DNA of 9,960 nt from Candidatus Shapirobacteria bacterium. Lineage in GTDB: Bacteria > Patescibacteriota > Microgenomatia > VGLL01. Position 1 is the stretch's first letter, and the number at the start of each line of letters is the position of its first letter. This document shows, in pieces, positions 5,035 to 9,960 of this stretch. The stretch covers positions 1 through 9,960 of the forward strand of contig VGLL01000031.1 of the NCBI GenBank assembly GCA_016866735.1, given 5' to 3'. The notes beneath the pieces are model-generated. The model ran no database searches. It worked only from the letters and a program-made list of their open reading frames with translations, and was not told where the DNA came from. Position numbers and translations under genes: made by a program.

Positions 5035-6370
5035 GAACCCTATTTTAAGGACAATACTACACGAATGGCAAGAGAGAAAACTGCCCGAGGTAATAAGGCG
5101 GGAGATGAAAATTGCCCCCGACGAAGTTAATCCGCTTAAAAAGGTGATGGTTATTACCGGCTTTCGCCGGACCGGCAAAACCTATCTTCTCTTTGGACTA
5201 ATTAACGAATTGCTGCAATCCTATTCCCGCGGAGAAGTAATTTATCTTAATTTTGAAGACGAGCGCCTGCCTCAAAAAGTCGAGATTTTAAGCCAACTCT
5301 TGGGGGAGACACAGGCGGTTTTTGGTCAAAAACCTAAGTTTCTTTTTTTGGATGAGATTCAAAACATTCCTGGCTGGTCAAAATGGGTGCGGCGCATTTT
5401 AGACACCGAGGAGATTAAGATTTTCCTGACCGGTTCTTCTTCCAAAATATCCAGTTTGGAATTACCAACCGAACTGCGGGGGAGGGCTCTGGAAAAAAGG
5501 GTTTCTCCGCTCAACTTTAGGGAATTTTTGCGTTTTAAACAAGCTCCTTTGGATTTTGAAAAAATTCCCTTTTTGGAAAGCGAGCAGGCCAAATTCGACT
5601 TTCTTTTCGACGAGTTTTTACTCTCTGGCAGTTTGCCCGAGGTGGTCTTGGGCCCGCCGGAGAAAAGGGACGAGCTTTTGCAGTCCTATTTTCAGACGGT
5701 GGTAAGAAAAGAAATAATCGAGAGGTTTAAGATTAAAAACGAAGAGGCCCTAAAAACAATTTTGCGGCTTCTTTTGAATTCCACTTATTTTACGGTTTCT
5801 AAAATTTACCAGCAACTTAAGAGCTTAGGTCTCGCGGTTGGCAAAACCACCGTTAATGAGTATCTTTCCTACATAAAATCTTCCTACTTTTTAAGGGACC
5901 TTCTTTTCTATTCTGCCTCGATGCTCAATCAACTTCAGTATCCGCGCAAAGCTTATTTCGTGGATAATGGCTTTCTCACCTTTCTCTCCACTAAGTTTTC
6001 CAAGAATTATGGCCGCCTGTTTGAAAATTTCGTTTTTGGCGAGTTAGCCAAAAGTTATGAGGAGATTTTCTATTACAAAGATGCGGCCGGCTACGAGGCT
6101 GATTTTGTTATTTTAGAAGAAGGTAAGGCCGTGACTATTTACCAAGTTTGCTATGATCTTTCTGACTGGGAGACAAAAGAGCGCGAGGTTAAGGCTCTTC
6201 TTCGGGCGGGAGAGAAATTAGATTGTCGGGATTTAAGATTGCTAACCAGATATCTTGCTGGTCGAGAAGAAGAAATAGGGAAAATTAAGACCGTCGCTGT
6301 TAATGATTTTCTTACCCTTGCACCAGCCACCGCCAAGAGCCTTGCTGAAGCAGCGAAGAATCTGGGATAA
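5033..6370 (+). CDS. AAA-family ATPase with DUF4143 C-terminal domain
   Basis: 445-aa cytoplasmic protein. Walker A is G-F-R-R-T-G-K-T (43-50), Walker B F-L-F-L-D-E-I-Q-N-I-P-G-W (103-115), and the sensor strand I-F-L-T-G-S-S-S-K (130-138) is followed by E-L-R-G-R (147-151). The R-G-R and later N-F-R-E-F-L are typical of this ATPase/DUF4143 group. The C-terminal half has a winged-helix-like part (about 250-290), K-A-Y-F-V-D-N-G-F-L (306-315) and E-N-F-V-F-G-E-L (331-338). Then comes Y-Y-K-D-A-A-G-Y-E-A-D-F-V-I (347-360) with Y-Q-V-C-Y-D-L (370-376), resembling a PD-(D/E)xK nuclease fold. Substrate unknown; such proteins are common accessory genes, and defence or toxin-related roles have been proposed. 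After V-A-V-N-D-F-L, where relatives usually stop, there is an extra tail ending P-A-T-A-K-S-L-A-E-A-A-K-N-L-G that recurs elsewhere in the window. Confidence 0.87.
   Translation: MNPILRTILHEWQERKLPEVIRREMKIAPDEVNPLKKVMVITGFRRTGKTYLLFGLINELLQSYSRGEVIYLNFEDERLPQKVEILSQLLGETQAVFGQKPKFLFLDEIQNIPGWSKWVRRILDTEEIKIFLTGSSSKISSLELPTELRGRALEKRVSPLNFREFLRFKQAPLDFEKIPFLESEQAKFDFLFDEFLLSGSLPEVVLGPPEKRDELLQSYFQTVVRKEIIERFKIKNEEALKTILRLLLNSTYFTVSKIYQQLKSLGLAVGKTTVNEYLSYIKSSYFLRDLLFYSASMLNQLQYPRKAYFVDNGFLTFLSTKFSKNYGRLFENFVFGELAKSYEEIFYYKDAAGYEADFVILEEGKAVTIYQVCYDLSDWETKEREVKALLRAGEKLDCRDLRLLTRYLAGREEEIGKIKTVAVNDFLTLAPATAKSLAEAAKNLG
6323..6370 (+). repeat. 3'-end repeat C: KSLAEA tail of the ATPase gene
   Basis: The last 15 codons and stop of the ATPase align without gaps to remnant A (4917-4964); many differences are at third codon positions, and gataaa-tgg after the stop also matches closely. 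This divergence pattern suggests homologous coding sequence rather than a recent copy. Confidence 0.45.
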
Positions 6371-6432
6371 ATTGGATGCTGCGGAGCGGTGATTAAAATT
6401 GCTTATTTATAAGGCAGAAAAGCAGTTATACT

Positions 6433-7179
6433 ATGATCAAAGTAGTGAAAACTTTTAATAAATTGGTAATTTTGAGAGGTGTTCTTTTCCTCCTCTCGCT
6501 AGTTATTGGGGTTTTCGTATTCGCCAAACAAGTAAGTGCAGATATGTTTATCCCTTCCAGATGTAGTGCTGGTGAAGTATCACTTGGCCAAAGAGAGGTT
6601 GACGCAAGCAAATATAGCAAAATTAGGCTTTCTCAAACTGGGTTTGGTTACTGTATTGATAGAGAGGAATATTGTAGCAAAAATAAGTGCGGGCTAGAAA
6701 TAAAGATAGGGAGAATTAACTCATTGGGTTTCCACGGAAAGGCAATTGTTATTAATCTTTTTATTAATGCCTCTGTTATTTTACTATTCTGCCTGCTGGA
6801 AAGAATTAGACTTAAGACCCTAATTGGAATAAGGTCCTTAATCAAAATATTGGCGATTACAATTTTAGGGTATTTTGCAGATTTTATCGCATTTGATACG
6901 ACCTCGACATTTGTTTCTTTGAGATGCCGCATGGGGGGCGGATTGTGTGGTAATGTTTGGTATAAATCTTCATTAGGCGAGAAAATAGCATCGCCTCTTT
7001 TCTCGGCAGCCTTTCCAATAACTATATTTTTTGTTTTTGTCCTAGTGACAATTTTTTTCTACAAGATTTATTCAAACACCGTTTCTATAGATAAAGAAAA
7101 GAGAGTTTTATATTCAGTTGTCTTTGGGATAGTAAGCAACCCAATTTGGTATTTACTTTACCAAGTTGTTATTCGCTAA
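6433..7179 (+). CDS. Unknown membrane protein with exported cysteine-containing segment
   Basis: 248 aa; no family recognised. Residues 12-31 form a strong hydrophobic helix after a lysine-rich start, followed by V-S-A-D, so it is a signal peptide or anchor. Residues 36-100 are polar with C44, C74, C81 and C86, probably outside the cell and possibly disulfide-bonded. Four more membrane helices fit about 104-122, 133-156, 187-212 and 226-246, with a second cysteine-bearing loop (C165, C172, near R-M-G-G-G). The start is uncertain: TATACT (6427-6432) directly abuts the ATG, so if it is the -10 box, transcription would begin inside the frame near 6439 and GTG 6445 becomes possible. A more AT-rich gene than its neighbours. 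Lies between two copies of the KSLSEA 3'-end repeat. Confidence 0.7.
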   Translation: MIKVVKTFNKLVILRGVLFLLSLVIGVFVFAKQVSADMFIPSRCSAGEVSLGQREVDASKYSKIRLSQTGFGYCIDREEYCSKNKCGLEIKIGRINSLGFHGKAIVINLFINASVILLFCLLERIRLKTLIGIRSLIKILAITILGYFADFIAFDTTSTFVSLRCRMGGGLCGNVWYKSSLGEKIASPLFSAAFPITIFFVFVLVTIFFYKIYSNTVSIDKEKRVLYSVVFGIVSNPIWYLLYQVVIR

Positions 7180-7267
7180 TTTGGAAAGGATTGCGTCAAA
7201 TAGCGTGGGTATTTCTTGTTTGTTAATTTATTCGTGGCAGTCCAGCCTTAAGCGTTATATCCTCCCA

Positions 7268-7312
7268 GTTGCGCCCACAACCGCAAAAAGTCTCTCCGAA
7301 GCTAGCCAAAAA
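7268..7312 (+). repeat. 3'-end repeat B: decayed KSLSEA tail
   Basis: Reads V-A-P-T-T-A-K-S-L-S-E-A-S-Q-K with no start codon or matching upstream gene and continues without an equivalent stop. The 27-bp core 7286-7312 has one mismatch to 4929-4955. It is a remnant of the same gene end that closes the ATPase. Confidence 0.65.
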
Positions 7313-7328
7313 AAGAAATTCTCATGTA

Positions 7329-7362
7329 ACAATTAGCGTATGCACGTGCATATGATAATTGT
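7329..7362. promoter_or_regulatory. 34-bp near-perfect palindrome
   Basis: Centre tatgcacgtgcata, flanked by acaatta on the left and taattgt on the right; only two base pairs mismatch across the arms. It lies about 30 bp upstream of a strong promoter. Too AT-rich and lacking a U tract for an ordinary terminator; better suited to binding a dimeric regulator or forming a cruciform. Confidence 0.55.
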
Positions 7363-7392
7363 CAATTTAGCCGCCCGTAAGACCCGGGAAAT

Positions 7393-7421
7393 TTGACAAA
7401 TTCTGAAGCGTGTTTTAAGAT
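7393..7421 (+). promoter_or_regulatory. Promoter of the 81-aa/aspartic protease pair
   Basis: TTGACA (7393-7398), 17-bp spacer, TAAGAT (7416-7421), then six bases to ATG 7428: a leaderless arrangement identical in spacing to the AbiE promoter. A stem gtcaattt (7361-7368) with aaatttgac (about 7389-7397), one bulge, overlaps the -35 box. Confidence 0.75.
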
Positions 7422-7427
7422 AAGATC

Positions 7428-7673
7428 ATGTTAAGACCAGCCATTTATAATGAATTTTCCGAGAAGGCTCGGGAGCGCTATTATCAGATAAAATCCCAAC
7501 TCCAAAAAAAATACAGCCCCGGGGATGTAGTTTTAATCGAGCCAGAATCGGGCGATTATTTCGTTGGGCAAACCACGATTGAGGCCTATAAAAAGGCGAA
7601 AAAGAAATATCCCCGAATGATGTTTTTTGGCGCCCAAGTAGGAAGATTGGCCTTCCAATTGAAAAAATTATGA
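7428..7673 (+). CDS. Small protein paired with an aspartic protease gene
   Basis: 81-aa basic protein. Residues 1-29 are helical and lysine/glutamine-rich; then Y-S-P-G-D-V-V-L-I-E-P-E-S-G-D-Y-F-V-G (29-47) and T-I-E-A-Y-K-K-A-K-K-K-Y-P (50-62), ending F-F-G-A-Q-V-G. The G-x-V-V-x-I-E-P-x-S-G-x-Y-F-V-G core resembles small DUF5678-like proteins that commonly sit beside retropepsin-like genes. Its stop overlaps the next start (ATGA, 7670-7673), so the two are translated together. An antitoxin-like or partner role is a guess; function is unknown. Confidence 0.75.
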   Translation: MLRPAIYNEFSEKARERYYQIKSQLQKKYSPGDVVLIEPESGDYFVGQTTIEAYKKAKKKYPRMMFFGAQVGRLAFQLKKL

Positions 7674-8029
7674 GAGCCTTCCTCGATTCTCGTGGTCACG
7701 CCTATGTAAAACTCCAGGCTTCAGCTATTAAGGATGATATTTCACTGAATTTGCTTGTTGATACCGGATTTTCTGGTGGTCTTTCTCTTCCGAGTGGTCT
7801 TAAGCAAAAGTTTAATTTCCCTCCAATCTCGCGGGCAACCTGGGAGTTAGCAGATGACAGCGAGGTTGAGTTGGATGTGTATTTAGGAAAGATTAAAACC
7901 CAAAAAGGACGAGAGGAAGAAATAGCGGTAGTTTTTAATGAAAGCAGGGAGGGTCTGGCGGGAATAGAATTTTTGCGGGGAAAGAGGTTTGTTTTGGATT
8001 TGAGAGAGCTTCGAGTAGAACTCGCCTGA
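7670..8029 (+). CDS. Retropepsin-like (clan AA) aspartic protease
   Basis: 119-aa single-domain protein. L-L-V-D-T-G-F-S-G-G-L-S-L-P (28-41) contains the D-T-G active-site motif with D31, and the hydrophobic strand before it fits the fold. A second hallmark, G-I-E-F-L-R-G-K-R-F-V-L-D-L (98-111), corresponds to the conserved G-x-D/E-x-L-x(3-5)-hydrophobic segment of bacterial clan AA proteins. One D-T-G per chain means it would act as a dimer. No signal peptide, so cytoplasmic. Overlaps the 81-aa gene; physiological substrate unknown. The next gene is convergent with a 31-bp gap, and I see no clear hairpin between them. Confidence 0.8.
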   Translation: MRAFLDSRGHAYVKLQASAIKDDISLNLLVDTGFSGGLSLPSGLKQKFNFPPISRATWELADDSEVELDVYLGKIKTQKGREEEIAVVFNESREGLAGIEFLRGKRFVLDLRELRVELA

Positions 8030-8060
8030 TACCTCTTCTTATTGTTAAGTCCGCTCTTTG

Positions 8061-9086
8061 TTAAGGAGGAGTGAGCGCGTAGCCTTGACCGTAAAGAGTC
8101 AGGATAAGATTTTGGTTAATTCCCACCAGTTGGAGCTTTCTTCTTAGTTTTTGAATTACTTTGGTAATGGCCCAGAGGGAAAATTTTTCCGCTGCTTTTT
8201 CTTGCCACAAGATTTGCGCGATTTGGTCGTGCGTGAGCGCCTCGCCGTTCTTCTTAATTAGACCAGCCAAGATATTCTTTTCTTGAGCTGATAAGATGCG
8301 GTCAAGTTTTCTTTCGCCATAAAAGATTTGCTCATTTATAAGCCTGAATTTTTTCTCTTCGCCAAAGCCTAATTTTTGCAGGTATTTTCGCGAGTCCAGG
8401 AGATATTTGGTCGGCAGTTTGCTGTTCCACTTAAGATTAAGGCGATAGTCAGGAAAAAGACTGGCCAGTTTAGTTTTCGAGAATAAGAAATCGGCGATAG
8501 TCTGTTTTTCTTGCCATTTTTCCGAGGCATATTTGGGGTTCTGGAAGAGAAGAAGGGCAAGGACCAAGGTTTTAGCTAAAAAAGCCGAGGGATTGTCTTC
8601 GCGGTGGGTCACAAAAAGGTCAACCTTGCCGGATTTTTTAAGAAGATAGTGGAAACTGCCGGCAGTGCCGTAGGGAGTCAAAAGAACGGAAATCGAGGCG
8701 ATTTTATTTAGCTCTTCCTCAAAAAGCCTCATTTCTTTTAAAACGGTAAAGAAAAACCTCTCTTTCTTTTTCCAGCCCGAGGGCGGAGGAGCTTGATTGG
8801 CTTTCGGAATAAGCCGTGCTATCTCATCCCTTGCTTCTTTCGGAAACAACCGCGCGACGCTCTGGTGGGGCGAGCGCCTGATGCTTTGCCAGAATTTAAG
8901 GGAATAGGGAAGATCGGGAAAATAAACGGCCTGGGAATGATTAGTCGGGTAGGGGAGAACGGCAAAGCCGTGTTTTTGATAAACTCCTTCTTGAATCTGG
9001 CTGGCCAGGAAGCAAAGATAATTCGCCTGTAACTTAATGATGTCCACAAATCTGACCATTGGTATTTTAAATTTATATTTAGTCAT
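8061..9086 (-). CDS. Unknown protein with C-terminal OmpR/PhoB-type winged helix
   Basis: 341-aa basic protein. Residues about 258-338 fit a DNA-binding winged helix of the response-regulator C-terminal type: strands before L-S-A-Q-E-K-N-I-L-A-G-L (265-276), H-D-Q-I-A-Q-I-L-W (286-294), recognition helix A-I-T-K-V-I-Q-K-L-R-R-K-L (306-318), and closing hairpin I-L-T-L-Y-G-Q-G-Y-A-L (328-338). There is no receiver domain in front. The N-terminal 250 residues match no family I recognise; they include T-P-Y-G-T-A-G-S-F-H-Y-L (137-148) and a hydrophobic helix around 168-182. Transcribed away from the unknown pair at 9200, sharing a promoter region with a near-perfect operator-like palindrome. Probably a transcription factor with a sensory or enzymatic N-terminal region. 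The start is the first ATG; no Shine-Dalgarno site is present. Confidence 0.78.
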   Translation of the reverse strand: MTKYKFKIPMVRFVDIIKLQANYLCFLASQIQEGVYQKHGFAVLPYPTNHSQAVYFPDLPYSLKFWQSIRRSPHQSVARLFPKEARDEIARLIPKANQAPPPSGWKKKERFFFTVLKEMRLFEEELNKIASISVLLTPYGTAGSFHYLLKKSGKVDLFVTHREDNPSAFLAKTLVLALLLFQNPKYASEKWQEKQTIADFLFSKTKLASLFPDYRLNLKWNSKLPTKYLLDSRKYLQKLGFGEEKKFRLINEQIFYGERKLDRILSAQEKNILAGLIKKNGEALTHDQIAQILWQEKAAEKFSLWAITKVIQKLRRKLQLVGINQNLILTLYGQGYALTPP

Positions 9087-9116
9087 AATTTGGTCAAGAA
9101 ATAAAAACTATCTATT

Positions 9117-9148
9117 GATATTATAGCGCATTAATATCTTATAGTAAA
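9117..9148 (-). promoter_or_regulatory. Promoter and operator-like palindrome of the winged-helix gene
   Basis: On the minus strand TTTACT (9143-9148), 17-bp spacer, TATAAT (9120-9125); the transcript would start about 30 nt before the ATG at 9086. A 22-bp near-palindrome centred on gcgc, with arms gatatta (9117-9123) and taatatc (9132-9138), covers the -10 box. Autoregulation by the encoded winged-helix protein is a reasonable guess. Confidence 0.65.
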
Positions 9149-9180
9149 GTTTGGAAAACGTTATTAAAAAACTAAGCCTG

Positions 9181-9201
9181 TCCAACATTGGATTGTACAA
9201 T
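9181..9201. promoter_or_regulatory. Two adjacent palindromes at the start of the 157-aa gene
   Basis: tccaa-ca-ttgga (9181-9192) adjoins a perfect attgtacaat (9192-9201), which overlaps the ATG at 9200. The half-site attgtac also occurs in the dyad over the ATPase start (5025-5031). No good -10/-35 pair is seen for this gene. Confidence 0.4.
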
Positions 9202-9673
9202 GACAGCTGAAATACCCAGTAATCTCAGATATGGTCAGCAAGTTAGGGAAACTTTTGGCCTAGCAAAAGATATTTTATCTGATCCCCAGTTGAGTCCTGG
9301 CGTCAAGAGATTTGCCGTGGCCCTTACCGTTTATAAGCTAGTTGTTTCTCCGTGTAGGGCAGCCATAAACGCGAGAAGGAAACCTAATGGTTTTCGTCAC
9401 GCCTGCACCCCGTTTGTTTTACGCGCGCTTAAGGAGACAAATGACATAGGAAAGGCGATAGGGCTTTTGGGGATTAGGTGCGGCCTAGTGGGCCAAATGC
9501 CAAATATGCCTGACGAACAGTTGAGCACCGTTGTTTTAGCTGGGCATTGTGCCAGCCCGAACTTCGTAGATCAACTTTCCACGGATCAATTTCGGTCCTG
9601 CATAGAACACGGCCTTCTTGGACGCTTAGCAAAGATGGCAGAAATGGCAAAAGGGGGTGAACATTTTCCATGA
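9200..9673 (+). CDS. Unknown 157-aa protein
   Basis: No family recognised. The protein is mainly helical, with five cysteines (C52, C69, C94, C117, C134), an R-R-K-P-N-G basic turn (59-64), and a hydrophobic stretch at 38-50 that is too short and interrupted to be a clear membrane segment. ATG 9200 is preferred; TTG 9188 in the same frame would add four residues, and neither has a Shine-Dalgarno site. Its stop overlaps the next ATG (9670-9673, ATGA), a real-operon hallmark that supports both frames. Divergent from the winged-helix gene, which might regulate it. Codon choice (frequent ata, agg, tta mixed with GC-rich codons) looks different from radA, weakly suggesting foreign origin. Confidence 0.65.
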   Translation: MTAEIPSNLRYGQQVRETFGLAKDILSDPQLSPGVKRFAVALTVYKLVVSPCRAAINARRKPNGFRHACTPFVLRALKETNDIGKAIGLLGIRCGLVGQMPNMPDEQLSTVVLAGHCASPNFVDQLSTDQFRSCIEHGLLGRLAKMAEMAKGGEHFP

Positions 9674-9960
9674 GCGCAGAGAGGGTAGCAACACTGGCGC
9701 TAGAGAGGCAACCAGAGCCTCTCGATATAATAGCAGGCGAATTCGTGGCAGCGGTAGTTACAGAACTACAGAAGCTCCGCTCTGGCCAACCTACTAAAGA
9801 CCAAATACTTGCCTTGGCAAAGCTTTTTGGTCGAGAACCAGTTAAGCTAGCACTTTCCGAAGGTGGGCAAAAAAGTGGTGAGTGGCCGGATGATGGCTGG
9901 GGGCCTGTAATTGAGGGTGGCCAAAAGGATGTAGGTGTGGCCGTGACAGAACAGCTAATC
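9670..9960 (+). CDS. Unknown protein, N-terminal 97 residues; runs off the window
   Basis: Open from ATG 9670 to the window edge. The start is supported by the four-base ATGA overlap with the preceding gene. The visible part is an acidic helical region (residues 1-65, with F-V-A-A-V-V-T-E-L-Q-K-L at 25-36 and Q-I-L-A-L-A-K-L-F-G at 45-54) followed by a Gly/Trp/Asp-rich stretch (66-85). The stretch G-G-Q-K-S-G (65-70) is partly echoed by G-G-Q-K-D-V-G (83-89). No family recognised; function unknown. Presumably cotranscribed and functionally linked with the 157-aa protein. Confidence 0.6.
   Translation, partial: MSAERVATLALERQPEPLDIIAGEFVAAVVTELQKLRSGQPTKDQILALAKLFGREPVKLALSEGGQKSGEWPDDGWGPVIEGGQKDVGVAVTEQLI

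Larger units (their letters stand above)
7180..7392. other. Gene-free stretch with a 3'-end remnant and palindromes
   Basis: No intact gene. It contains about 85 bp of AT-rich sequence, then the KSLSEA remnant B, the 34-bp palindrome and the stem that reaches the promoter of the next gene. No clear terminator follows the membrane protein gene. Confidence 0.5.

Noticed and set aside
1..9960. CRISPR array, tRNA or rRNA genes
   Set aside because: No regularly spaced repeats with unique spacers; no rRNA-like sequence; no tRNA cloverleaf noticed by eye.
1..9960. Alternative genetic code with TGA as glycine
   Set aside because: TGA forms consistent ATGA overlaps ending the AbiEi, 81-aa and 157-aa genes and ends the aspartic protease gene; no conserved glycine is coded by TGA in rpsA or radA.

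Overview
The window looks like a chromosomal segment from a candidate-phyla-radiation (Patescibacteria) bacterium, probably of the Microgenomates/Parcubacteria type. This is inferred from three things. Genes are compact and AT-leaning, and most start codons lie only 6-9 nt after a -10 box, so transcripts would be leaderless. The RadA gene carries in-frame repeat insertions of a kind I associate with these genomes. Small accessory genes (AbiE-type pair, four-helix-bundle protein, ATPase/DUF4143) are mixed among housekeeping genes. TGA is used as a stop in several ATGA overlaps, so the code is standard and not code 25.

Layout. 1-1091 (-): ribosomal protein S1, cut by the window edge. 1092-1418: S1 promoter, decayed sequence and a repeat. 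1419-2707 (+): AbiEi/AbiEii-type toxin-antitoxin operon bracketed by a ~60-bp imperfect direct repeat. 2756-4317 (+): radA, preceded by a 30-codon leaderless reading frame that resembles a second RadA N-terminus and containing three in-frame repeat insertions. 4314-4900: a four-helix-bundle (23S intervening-sequence type) gene between AAGTTGTAAG-type inverted and tandem repeats. 5033-6370 (+): AAA ATPase/DUF4143. 6433-7179 (+): unknown cysteine-bearing membrane protein. 7428-8029 (+): an 81-aa protein overlapping a retropepsin-like aspartic protease. 8061-9086 (-): protein with a C-terminal OmpR-type winged helix. 9200-9960 (+): two unknown overlapping genes, the second running off the end.

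Biologically, rpsA (translation) and radA (recombination and repair) are the core genes; the rest is accessory. The most notable pattern is repeated duplication of gene 3' ends. A P-x-T-x-K-S-L-S/A-E-A tail occurs at the end of the ATPase and in two intergenic remnants, and more weakly at the radA C-terminus. A remnant resembling the 3' end of abiEii precedes the AbiE operon. This suggests gene-sized insertions accumulating stepwise at gene ends. I found no recombinase, CRISPR array, tRNA or rRNA gene in the window, and no convincing intrinsic terminator.
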